Positions 25,475 through 34,030 of a stretch of DNA of 40,108 nt are shown one piece after another; position 1 is the first letter of the stretch, and every line of letters starts with the position of its first letter. The stretch is from Lysobacterales bacterium (GTDB lineage: Bacteria > Pseudomonadota > Gammaproteobacteria > Xanthomonadales > Ahniellaceae). Position numbers and translations under genes: made by a program. Location: the NCBI GenBank assembly GCA_016703225.1, contig JADJCM010000006.1, positions 1 to 40,108 on the forward strand. Direction: 5' to 3'. Under the pieces are notes generated by a model that was not told where the DNA came from, did no database searches, and saw nothing but the letters and a program-made list of their open reading frames with translations.

Positions 25475-25494
25475 GCCGCTGTGTCACCAGCGGC
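25475..25494 (-). terminator. Intrinsic terminator pointing left
   Basis: GCCGCTG-TGTCAC-CAGCGGC, a perfect 7-bp GC-rich stem. On the minus strand the stem is followed by TTTTTC, so it would stop leftward transcription. A short minus-strand frame ends within it (25484), with CPCCPHDEWIDVGQPAGERA and HPMTWACAG, which might be a small zinc-ribbon protein at about 25484-25650. Confidence 0.5.
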
Positions 25495-25646
25495 CAGACG
25501 GACTCGACAAGCCCCGCACAGGCTGAAGACTACGTCCATTTCCTCCCCCAGCGCAAGCCCAGGTCATCGGGTGACGCGCGCGCTCGCCCGCAGGTTGGCC
25601 AACGTCGATCCATTCGTCGTGCGGGCAACACGGGCAAGGAGGACGT

Positions 25647-26323
25647 ATGCCCGAATCGACCCCCGAGTCGTCGTACTCGCCGCGACCGCTCACGGTTTCC
25701 GAGCTGAAAAAGCTCGATGTCTACTTCTTCGAATCACCCAAGCTCGGCCGCCGCGTCACCTTGGTCGGTGTAATCGCGTTGGCGCTGGCCTTGCAGTACG
25801 AGTTCGATCCCGATGTCCTCCTCTATGTTGAACGCCCGCGCATGCTGTCGGTGGACGGCAGCGACATCGACCTGTCGTTCTGGACCCGCTCGATCAAAGG
25901 GGTGGAACAGTTTTCGCTGATCACGCTCTCGCCCGAGGGTACGACCGCCGAACTCCTGGCGCGCAGCCGTCGTCGCGATGCGCTCGTCGGCGCCGCGCAG
26001 CGGGCGCACTTGTCGCTGCTGTTCGTGCCGCAATCGCAGTTCCTGCAAGCCAGGACGGTCAGCACCAACCGCCTGCGTCTGCTCCCCATCCAGGCGGCCG
26101 CGGACGTGCCGCAAGCCACGGTCTCCTCCAGGAGCGCATCGTCGCGCTGTTCAAGACACAGCCGCGCCTCGGCTTCGCCCAGCTCGAACGCAGTCTGCCC
26201 GAGTTTGACGCGCGCGATACACGCGCGGTGGCATGCCAGCTCGTGCACCAGGGCGTGTTGCAGTTCGACTGGCAGGCGCGGCTGCATGCGCATGCGGTGC
26301 TTGAGCACCGGGGTGCGCGATGA
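25647..26323 (+). CDS. TnsA-like transposition endonuclease subunit, one frameshift
   Basis: First gene of a TnsA-TnsB-TnsC-TniQ set. A strong AGGAGG precedes the ATG. The N-terminal domain, LALALQYEFDPDVLLYVERP then SDIDLSFWTRSIKGVEQFSL, has the layout of TnsA nucleases: a helix ending in FDP, a beta-strand, and D-x-D-L before the core strand. However, the Glu expected about ten residues before EFD and the Lys expected after the core strand (LITLSPEG) are not seen. A one-base shift near 26125 breaks the frame; read through, the C-terminal part (RIVALFKTQPRLGFAQLERS, LVHQGVLQFDWQARL) looks like the winged helix of TnsA. Corrected length is about 225 residues. The stop overlaps tnsB by ATGA. 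Confidence 0.65.
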
Positions 26324-28178
26324 ACGGCCTGCCCACTCCACTCGAGTTCGCGCTCTGGCCGGAGCCCGATGTCACGACCCTGCCCGAAGCGACCCAGGTC
26401 GCCACGGAGAAGCGCCTGAAGGCCCTTCGGGCGGTGATCATGGGCAGCAGCATCGTCCGCGCTGCCGAGGCGTACCACGTCAATCGCGGCAGCCTGACCA
26501 AATTGGTTGCCGACTGCGTCGGGCTGGCGCCGGATGGCCAGGTGTGGGGCTTGCGCGCTTGCATTCCCTACCGGAGTCGGCAAACCCGGGAGGACGCACC
26601 CGCTGAGCCACCAGGCGCCGCAGCCCCTGGCGCGTTCGCACAGCTGTTGCGCACCGTGCCGGCGGTCGCCGATCTCTGTGACAAATTCCGGGGGGCGCTG
26701 CCGACGCGCGATCGCAAATCGCGCAGCTTCGAAAAACTGTACGGCCAGGTGCTTGGCGCCGCGCGCAAGCACTGCAGTGATGACGGCTATCCCTTCAACA
26801 CGGCAGGCCGCGGGCGGCGGCCGCTGCTCGATCACCTCAAGCAGCTGCGGGCCGATCGCGTGGCGCAGGCACCGGAGGGGGAGTCTGAACCCGCAGACGT
26901 CGTCACTCAGGCCAAACAGGTCTTCGACTTCAACGTGCTCGAGCGCCTCGAATTTGACGCGCACCGCATGGACGCGGACTTCGCCATCGAAGTCGTCGAC
27001 GACGCCGGCGTCGCCACGCTGAAGCGCATCAGCTGCATCTGGTTGTTGCTGCTGATCGACTCGGTGTCGCGCTTGATCCTCGGGTGGGCGCTCGTCGTCG
27101 GGCGCGGCTATTCGCAGGTCGATGTGCTGCGCGTGTTCTGCCAGGCACTCACGCCGTGGGCGCCACGCACGCTCCTGCCGCCGGATCTGCACTACGTGGC
27201 GGGTTCGGGCATCGGTACCGTCCAGCCACGCAGCGTGTCCTGCGCGGCATCTTCTCGGCCCTGGACAACGCGCTGGCGCATCATTCCAAGCTGACCACGA
27301 CCAACCTCGCCCGCCGGCACCGCGGCGTCGTGCACCTGGGGCGATCGCGCGTGCCCGAAACGCGGGGACTGCTGGAGGCGCTGTTCCGTCAATTGGAAAT
27401 CGGTGCGATCCGGAGCTTGCCCGGCGGTTTCGAGCCCCCTCGCGATCGCGATACGCCCAAGCGGGCGACGACGACCCAGTCCGCTGAAGATCATCCGGTC
27501 AACATGGTCGCGCTGCGCGATCTGGCCGACGTGATCCTGTCCGGTCACAACGTCACGGTGCACACCGCGCTCGGTGAGCGCGCACCGATGGACGCCGTGC
27601 GCGCGCACTTCAACGGCGGCGGCTGGGCGTTCGAGTCCTCGCTCGGCGAGCAGGACATCGAAGGGATGACCCTGCTGCGGTTCCCGGTCCACGTGCGCGG
27701 CAATCGCAAGAAGGGTCGCCTGCCCTTCGTGAACTACCAGCGCGCCCGCTATCGCTCGCCCGTCCTGAGCCAGCGCTGGGATCTGTTGAACAAGAAGCTC
27801 CTCGGCCGTGTCTCGTTCGACGATCTTCGCTATCTCACGCTGCTCGACCCCGACACCGGTGCCGTGATCACGCGCCTGAAGGCCCTTCCGCCATGGGGCG
27901 CGACGCGGCACGACCTCGATCTCCGGCACCTCATCCGTCGCTGGACGCGCCGCAAGCTGTTTTCGATCGATGGCGCGCACGACGCGATCGAAGCGTACAG
28001 CGACTTTGTTCGCTCGCGTGCCGCGAGCTGCCAATCCGCAGCGGACCAGACCGCCAAGTACCTCGACCTGCACAGCCGCGCGCCTGCCACGCAACGCCCC
28101 ATCCCCGCCGCCGTCACGCCCCTCGCACCGCGTGGCGGTTGGAAAACCTTCGACGCCGCAAAGGACTCGACCAAATGA
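26320..28178 (+). CDS. TnsB-like DDE transposase, one frameshift
   Basis: Retroviral-integrase-type transposase of about 619 residues that would cut the 3' ends and join them to target. In order: an N-terminal helix-turn-helix region (AVIMGSSIVRAAEAYHVNRG, SLTKLVADC); the catalytic core with EFDAHRMDADFAIEV (first Asp), IWLLLLIDSVSRLILGWAL, LDNALAHHS (second Asp) and PETRGLLEALFRQLE (Glu); and a C-terminal Mu-type barrel and basic tail (VNYQRARYRSPVLSQRWDLL). A one-base shift near 27215, between GSG and the VLRGIF helix, must be corrected. The start and stop overlap both neighbours by ATGA. It resembles TnsB of Tn7-like elements more than TniA of Tn5053, mainly because a TnsA-like gene precedes it. 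Confidence 0.8.
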
Positions 28179-29146
28179 GTGACTTCAACCATCCGCTGCT
28201 GCGCACCCTGCGCAGCCCGATCGCCACGCGTGCGATCGAACGCCTCAGCAACGCCATCATCAAGGCCCTGCAGCAGGAATTCCGGGGGATCGTCGTTTAC
28301 GGCCTTGCCCGATTCGGCAAGTCGTGGGCCATCAAGTACCTGATCGCCGTGCTCACCTGGCTCGACGGCGACGCCTACGTCACGAGCCTGATCATCCCGA
28401 AATCGCACGCACGCAGCGACGGCGCCTTCTTCAGTTTGTGGTTGTCGCGCTTCAAGCTCAAGTTGCCGGAACGCACCTCGGCGCTGGCGCGGATGGAACG
28501 CGTGCGCAACTTCCTGATCGCCCGCTGCGAAGAGGCCGGCAGTTCGCTCATCATCGTCTTCATCGACGAAGCCCAGCGCCTCTTTCCGGATGACTATGAG
28601 CACCTGGCCACGCTCGACAACGAACTGACCGACCTCGGCTACATGCTGTTCGTCGTGCTCGTTTACCAGATGGATTACAACGCGGCGACCAACGAGAAGA
28701 TCTACGACGGCGGCGCGCCGGCGCACGTGCATCAGCGGTTTCTGGTCCGCCGGCACGAGTTCACGGGCCTGAACGGCCCGTCCGAATGCGCGCACGCGAT
28801 GAGTCGTTACGACCAGCACGCCTTCTGGCCGGTCGACTCCGGCATCAGCTACACGCGGCACTTCGCGACCGCCGCGTTCGACTCGGGCTGGCGGTTGGAG
28901 CACCACGCGGAGCGCCTGCACGAAATCGCTTCCGAACTGCGCATCGCGCACCGGCTGCCCTCGCGCGCGTGGACGTGGCCGATGAAGTCGTTCGAGGTCT
29001 GCATCAACATCTTGCTGACCATCATTGCACCCAGCCGGTCGGACTTCAGCGGGTTCACCGACGACGATCTCCGTATGGCGCTGAACGAGTGCGCCTTCAT
29101 CGATCTGGAACTCTCGCGCACGACCATCGCATCCGAGGAGGTGTAG
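28175..29146 (+). CDS. TnsC/TniB-like AAA+ transposition ATPase
   Basis: A 323-residue ATPase that would bind target DNA and activate the transposase. Walker A is GLARFGKSW (about residues 48-56); Walker B is SLIIVFIDEAQRL (about 124-136); then ATLDNELTDLGYMLFVVLVY and sensor-like residues follow. The start overlaps the tnsB stop (ATGA). This gene has no frameshift. Its size is close to TniB and smaller than Tn7 TnsC (about 555 residues), so it lacks the long tails that Tn7 uses to contact TnsA and TnsD. Confidence 0.85.
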   Translation: MSDFNHPLLRTLRSPIATRAIERLSNAIIKALQQEFRGIVVYGLARFGKSWAIKYLIAVLTWLDGDAYVTSLIIPKSHARSDGAFFSLWLSRFKLKLPERTSALARMERVRNFLIARCEEAGSSLIIVFIDEAQRLFPDDYEHLATLDNELTDLGYMLFVVLVYQMDYNAATNEKIYDGGAPAHVHQRFLVRRHEFTGLNGPSECAHAMSRYDQHAFWPVDSGISYTRHFATAAFDSGWRLEHHAERLHEIASELRIAHRLPSRAWTWPMKSFEVCINILLTIIAPSRSDFSGFTDDDLRMALNECAFIDLELSRTTIASEEV

Positions 29147-29149
29147 CTC

Positions 29150-30505
29150 ATGAAGCTCAATACCTCCGCAGACACATCGGGATTCGTGGGTGGGGATCTC
29201 GGCCACCTGCACGGCATCTCCGCGTTCGGCGCCGTCGTCCGCATCGCACGGCTGAACCAGTTCAGCCGTGCCGATCAGTTCGCGGCATTCGGCTTTCGCT
29301 CGCTGCAATCCGAGGACCCGACCAAGGTCCTCACTTTTTCGGCGAAACGCAAGTTCTCGCTCTGGAGCGCACTGGGTGCGATGCCACCGTCTCGTGCCTG
29401 TGGGACATCGAACCGTGGACCCCCTTCCAGGGCAGCGACGTGTGGGACAAGATCCCGTGGCGCCTGCGCATCTGTCCGTGCTGCATGCGGCATGGCTACC
29501 ACAGCCTGCTGTTTCAGATGCCCTGGTTGGCGCGCTGCCCGTGGCATCGGACCGCGCTGATCGACGCCTGTCGCCGCTGCAAACAACCCTTCATGGACGC
29601 GTCGATCGGAACGCGTCCGTTGATGCAGTGTGCCTGCGGCGCGGATTACTTCAACGAACGCGCGGCGTTGCGCGGCGAGCGACCGCTCGCCGCGACACGT
29701 CGCCAGATCATGGCCGAGAATGTTGATCTGGGCAAAACGCCAGCAGGCGCAGACCCGTCTGATCTCGCCCCAGGAAGCTGATGCCTGGGGCGCCGAGGCC
29801 ATCGCCGCTCTCGTCGACACGACGCCATGGTCGGGGTCACTGCGGGAGGTGATGCCCGACAAACACGGAACCACGATCGCCCATCACCGCACCTCCCTCA
29901 ATCAACGCACGACCGCGGAGGACGGTTCGGTTGACGACGATGCCGGTCGCTGCGCGGCCCCTTTTTACCCCGGCCCCGGCGGCATGGCCGACCTGCCGAG
30001 CGCGTTCCTGGCGCCACTGCGGCACGTGACTCGGGGTGTCCTTCAAGGGGTCCCCATGTCGGCGTTCAATTGCAAGGAAAACGCGGCGTTCTTTCGGCCC
30101 GCCGATGCGCCTGCAAGCGCCACTGCCACACGGCGTGAGTTGCTGTTTCTGCCGGTGCACGAGTGCGGATCGCGCGTGTACCTCGACCTGCAGATCCTGC
30201 AGCGCAGCGCCTTGCGATCCTTGTGCGATTTCACCGCAGCGACGCTCCAGCCGCACGGCGCCGAAACGCTCGCTTCACCGCGCTCGCAAGGACTGGCGAT
30301 TCGGGTGATCCGGCAGCTGTTGGCACGCGCCTACGCCGATGGCCTCACGCATGTGGTGGGTCGCCATGCGCCCGCCGTATTCGACCACCGGCGCATCCGT
30401 TCGGGACCTCGGATGCCGTGGGTCGCCGTCGTTCGCGACGCCACGGGCGTCGCCCAGGTGCGTGCCGTCTGGTCGCCGCGGCGGCCTTGGCCGGATCGAC
30501 TGTGA
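29150..30505 (+). CDS. TniQ/TnsD-like target selector, two frameshifts
   Basis: Zinc-finger protein of about 451 residues that would choose the target site and recruit the ATPase. A perfect GAGGAGGT lies 7 bases before ATG 29150. The TniQ core reads IPWRLRICPCCMRHGYHSLL, then MPWLARCPWHRTALIDACRR, then QCACG. The Cys/His pairs are those of TniQ (CPxC-x18-CPxH, C-x2-C). Shifts near 29370 and 29750 break the frame; they compensate in length. The C-terminal half (LFLPVHECGSRVYLDLQILQ, LAIRVIRQLLARAYADGLTH) contains helix-turn-helix-like parts, as in TnsD-type proteins. It is longer than a minimal TniQ, in keeping with sequence-specific targeting. Confidence 0.72.
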
Positions 30506-30576
30506 TCCAACTCGGCCATCCACTCGACGCCGGATCGCCTGCCCGTGTGGCAAGGGAATGCCGGAAACACGCCCGC

Positions 30577-30892
30577 TCAGTGCGACGCGCCTTCACGCGC
30601 GCTCATGTCCCACAGCGTCCCGCGCCAGTGGGCGATCTGCCCGGATGCAGCGCAGGCGGAACAGTGCCAGAGGATCTCCCCCGGATTCACGAGCGCGCGC
30701 GCTGACCGCGCCGGCGCACTGAATACACCCAGGGCAACTCGCGCTTGGGCTGGGCAGCGTCGCTGCGGTGATCACGCCGCCGAGGAATTCGGCCAGCGTG
30801 CGCGCCGGCCCGCGCTTCGGGCCGATGGCTCCCTTGGTGTCGAGGAAATGTCTGGCGTCGGTGATGTACACGATTCCAATCCGCTGTTGCAT
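30577..30892 (-). CDS. Conserved zinc-ribbon protein of unknown function, one frameshift
   Basis: The minus strand encodes IGIVYITDARHFLDTKGAIG, then PKRGPARTLAEFLGGVITAA, a Cys pair (CPGCIQC), and, after a one-base shift near 30660, GEILWHCSACAASGQIAHWR then GTLWDMSA. I know this combination (YITDARHFLD, GPAR-x-x-A-x-F and two Cys pairs ending in W-x-G-T-x-WDLS) as a short conserved family of unknown role that often lies near transposase genes. Length after correction is about 104 residues. It faces tniQ head-on. The start ATG at 30892 has only a weak ribosome site. Confidence 0.6.
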
Positions 30893-30986
30893 CTCGCGCT
30901 TGTCGCTTGTCGATTGCCGCTTGAGTCAGCGTGCGTAACGCAAGCTCACGCACCCCACCCGCTCGTACCCGTTGCGCCAAGAAAAT

Positions 30987-31005
30987 GGCCCCGCATCGCG
31001 GGGCC
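30987..31005 (-). terminator. GC-rich hairpin, leftward terminator-like
   Basis: GGCCCCGC-ATC-GCGGGGCC, a perfect 8-bp stem. On the minus strand it is followed by ATTTTCTTGG, so it could stop transcription going left, in the space before the zinc-ribbon gene. No gene to its right on that strand is known, so its purpose is unclear. Confidence 0.5.
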
Positions 31006-31123
31006 GGTCGTAGATGGGGGTTTGAGCCGTTCCGATCGAGCAGTGTTGCTGCCGTCTCGGCCCGGGTCGCGCCCCGCTAGACAGTGGGCCAAGTGCATTG
31101 GCCGATGGCGCATAATCCGCCAC

Positions 31124-32707
31124 ATGCTGAACGCTGTCAATTCGTTGGACCGACTTGCCGTGGGGCGGCTTCAGGAGTTCCTCTCCGAGCGTGTGCCCTG
31201 GCACCGATCCCTGTGGGGCGTCGGCGTCATTCTCGCGATGGATGAACTCGGCGAAGCCTGTGTCGCGAAGCGCGCAGGTCATCTCAGCGAGGCGGCTGTC
31301 CAGCGCATGGCGAGCACGCTGCAAACGCGCGTCGGCCAGCACCCCGCCTTCGCAGAAACCGAGAAGAAGTTTCTGCAGCAGCAGCTGAAGTCCGTACCGC
31401 GGGCTGACGGCGTGGCCCATCTTGGCCTCCAGGAACTATCAGGCCGCGTGGCCTCGGACTACCTGAGCCGTTGGAGCCGTGCGGTGGCGGCTGGTCACTT
31501 CCATGTCGAACACCTGGCTCGAAGCGTCGCCGCGTTCCTCCTCGATGCCGGATTCTCCGCCGAGCATTTCCACAGCTTCATCAAGGCACGATTGGACGCC
31601 ACCGAGGCCATCACCCTGCCCGAGCTTTGCGACGCACTGCATGCCGAAACCCAATCCAGCCGGCGTCGCGAATTTGAAGTGCTGTTGGCCTTTCGGACGA
31701 TGCCGAAGACCATCAATGGCGTGCCTCCGGCATGGCTCACGTGAGACGCAGTCACCGGATGGTTGGCAGCGCACGGCTTTGATACCGCAGGCGTCCGTTC
31801 ACCGGCGGCCATGGTGCTCAAGGTGCAGGCGCGCGACGCCACCGGCGCGGCTCAGGCGGCGCGCGACGAGTACGATCGCTATGCAGCTCGTTCACTTATC
31901 GCCACCGGCAGGCCCTTGCAGTGTCTTCCCTACCTGTGGGTCAAGGGGACCGCTGAACCTGCAACCATGACGGTTGCTTCTCGGGGTGTCGGCGTGAAGG
32001 AACTCTTTCGGGAGGATCGCGTCTTCTCGCCAGAGTCCAGCCAAAACGTCGACGCCGCGCTCGAACTCTTGGCGCACCTGGAAGGCAGTTCTCCGCCCGC
32101 CGCGATCGCAGGCGGTTGGGGCGCGATTGAGGGCTTGCTCGCAGATCCCGCAGACCGAGCGTCCGCAGCTGATAATCTGGCGGCGCTCGTCACTTGCTCG
32201 TTTCCTCGCGCTGAACTGACGGCATTGTCGTACCGCTACGAGCGCAACGATGGTCAGCCAGACACGAGGCCACTGCCCGGATCGACCAACCGCGAGCGGT
32301 GTCGCCATCTGGCCAAGATGATCATGAACGACAGCATGCCCTCGATGCGGTCCACGGCGGACCAGGCCGCGGTCGATCGCATGAGAAAGCTCCTGAAGAC
32401 TCCTCCGCGCCAGTTGAAGACCATTCGCGAGTCCTTGTGCGAGGCCTTTCATCGACTGTACCGGCAGCGCAACCTCATCCTTCACGGTGGACGCCTCGAC
32501 AGTGTCGCCCTGACAGCCAGCCTGCGTACGGTCGCGAAACTCGCCGGCGCGGGCATGGACCGGATTACCCACGGTCGATACGTCCAGAACCTCACACCGC
32601 TTGAACTGGTGGCGCGAGCGAATCTGGCGCTTGCGATCGTATCCCCCGACTCGGCGCTGCGCTGCGTCGAATTGCTCGAGGGCAACGTGTCCGGTTCGGA
32701 TGGGTGA
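31124..32707 (+). CDS. Large unknown protein with a HEPN-like motif, split by an in-frame TGA
   Basis: Two open stretches in one frame, 31124-31744 (206 codons) and about 31745-32707, are parted by a single TGA at 31742-31744. Across the stop the text stays protein-like (VPPAWLT, stop, DAVTGWLAAHGFDTAG), so one gene of about 527 residues is likely. The N-terminal half is helical (VGRLQEFLSERVPWHRSLWG, FHVEHLARSVAAFLLDAGFS). The C-terminal domain contains AGGWGAIEGLLADPADRASA and FHRLYRQRNLILHGGRLDSV; RNLILH fits the R-x4-H motif of HEPN RNases. I know no exact family. A CATAAT lies 8 bases before the ATG. The place, as cargo behind tniQ, suggests a defence role, which is inference. Confidence 0.55.
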
Positions 32708-32945
32708 CGGTCGCCTGAGCGTCGCCCGTCTTGAACAGAAGGCCACTCCCCATCGTCCAGGGAGCAGTGGCGGGAAAGAACGGCGCACGCCGATCAGACA
32801 CGGTGGTGCCGGGCGCAGGGCGCGCGAAGTGGACCTGGAAACTACGGAATCCACTCGAATTGATCATGCGCTTCGAGCGCAGCAGTTACCAGCCCACAGG
32901 CGTTGACCGCGGACGGCGAGGCACGCTTCCGGCCAGAAGTGGAAG
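32708..32945. other. Spacer between the HEPN-like gene and the antitoxin-like gene
   Basis: A 238-base gap with no supportable gene. It presumably holds the promoter and start region of the next gene. Confidence 0.4.
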
Positions 32946-33413
32946 ATGCGTCCGATGCGGGAAAGGCCAGACTGGCTTAACCTTGTCGCGACGCTCCGGC
33001 CTGGTCAATGCATGTCCCCTTCCACTGAAGCATCTGAGCGGCGCCGACGCGAGTTGTTGGCCATGGACTGGCCAACCTCCGAGCGCGTGGGCCAGCAGCT
33101 CGGGTTCCCTGTCGAGCCCGCCAAAGCGGCCGCTGCGTTGCGCGCTACGGGACGATTGCTCGGCGCGTGGTCAAGCGCACAAAGTACCTACTTGCATCCG
33201 GCTTTCCAGTTTGATGCCGAGGGCCGTCTGCGGGCGGATGTGGAGTCGCTGTTGGCTGCGTTACCGGCAGATGGCGATGACGGCGGTTGGCGCCGAGCGT
33301 TTTGGCTCTACGGAGTACGTGAAGCCCTTGCCGGCCAATGTCCGGCGGACGTTTTTCATAGCGACCCCGCCAGAGTTCTCGCCGTTGGCGCGCGAATTGG
33401 TGAAGATCCGTAA
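32946..33413 (+). CDS. Orphan antitoxin-like protein, MbcA/ParS/Xre C-terminal type
   Basis: A 155-residue frame whose conserved part is WPTSERVGQQLGFPVEPAKA, then AAALRATGRLLGAWSSAQST, then YLHPAFQFDAEGRLRADVES, and ends with FWLYGVREALAGQCPADVFH. This pattern (T-S-x-x-V-x-x-x-L-G, R-x-x-G-x-L-L-G-x-W, Y-x-H-P-x-F-Q-F, P-A-D/E) is that of DUF2384-type antitoxins of RES-domain toxins. A start at 32946 or the internal ATG at 33009 is possible. A RES toxin gene should follow, but the next 600 bases show none in any frame. The gene may be an addiction remnant or a DNA-binding regulator. Confidence 0.55.
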   Translation: MRPMRERPDWLNLVATLRPGQCMSPSTEASERRRRELLAMDWPTSERVGQQLGFPVEPAKAAAALRATGRLLGAWSSAQSTYLHPAFQFDAEGRLRADVESLLAALPADGDDGGWRRAFWLYGVREALAGQCPADVFHSDPARVLAVGARIGEDP

Positions 33414-33810
33414 GTGATGCCGAGGGCAGCACCTCAGAAGTCCACGCTTGCGGCACAGCGCCCAAGAAACTTGGGCACCGGCCCGATCCGATCTGATCGT
33501 CACGTTTGACGGTTGCGCGAACCACTTCTCGCGAATAAGCGCCCCCGCAGAGCATTTTCCTCGCTCACTCTAGGCTTGGTCGCACTCGCAGCGATGGCTC
33601 CGCCATGCGGTGCACCCGCATGGTGTCGGTAACGGACGTCGCCATCGTCAATATGCGATCCCCAGATCGCCCGGCGACCTGCGTTGCCCAAGGATACCGG
33701 CGAGGTTTCCGATGCCTTGGTCATCTGATCGCGCGGGCTCGATGGCGATGGTCATGTCGTGGCGAGTTGGCGATCAGCGTACGCCGGTGCCCGCAGAATC
33801 AGTTTGAAAT
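33414..33810. other. Non-coding stretch before the repeat array
   Basis: About 400 bases after the antitoxin-like gene. No frame looks like protein, and no RES toxin motif is seen. A small stem, ATGCGG-TGCAC-CCGCAT, lies at about 33604-33620. This is probably the inner part of the transposon end. Confidence 0.4.
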
Positions 33811-33965
33811 CTCGTTTGCGGACGCGCAGACGTATTCGCGCGCTGTCGACGCGTGCCCAGACTCTTGCGCGGCTCGTTTACGCCTGCTCGCACTTCTCCG
33901 CGAACTGTCGACGCCTGCTCAAACATCTTCGCATTAGTCCAACCCTGTCCAGACTTGTTGACCTG
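33811..33965. repeat. Five degenerate repeats at 30-32 bp spacing, candidate transposon end
   Basis: Units begin at about 33811, 33843, 33873, 33905 and 33936. Units two and four start CTGTCGACGC and units one and three start CTCGTTT. All share a core close to ACGCCTGCTCRMACTTCTTCGC, for example GACGCGTGCCCAGACTCTTG and GACGCCTGCTCAAACATCTT; the fifth has CCCTGTCCAGACTTGTTGAC. Clusters of similar, regularly spaced sites are the usual form of TnsB-binding ends in Tn7-like elements. They lie downstream of the tns and cargo genes, where the far (left) end should be. Confidence 0.5.
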
Positions 33966-34003
33966 CATTGAAGCGGTAACGGCGTTTCGACTGAGCAGGT
34001 CAA
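33958..34003. repeat. Inverted repeat TTGACCTGC / GCAGGTCAA
   Basis: Nine-base arms at 33958-33966 and 33995-34003 match perfectly with a 28-base gap. They straddle the space between the repeat array and the 3' end of the MetB-type gene. It could mark the insertion junction, a terminator or a protein site; no choice can be made from sequence. Confidence 0.45.
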
Positions 34004-34030
34004 TCGTGGGAAATCATGGGCTTGGAGAAA

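Noticed and set aside
32592..32867. Minus-strand frame of 91 codons before the antitoxin-like gene
   Set aside because: It overlaps the end of the HEPN-like gene, is rich in Pro, Arg and Ala, and has no ribosome site; it looks like a shadow.
33414..33810. A RES-domain toxin gene after the antitoxin-like gene
   Set aside because: All three plus frames were read; none shows the Arg-Tyr-Ser-Glu pattern of RES toxins or a good start.
24919..34030. CRISPR array or Cas gene inside the Tn7-like region (CAST)
   Set aside because: The repeats at 33811-33965 are too diverged, have no unique-spacer structure, and no Cas6/7/8 or Cas12k motif is seen in any frame.
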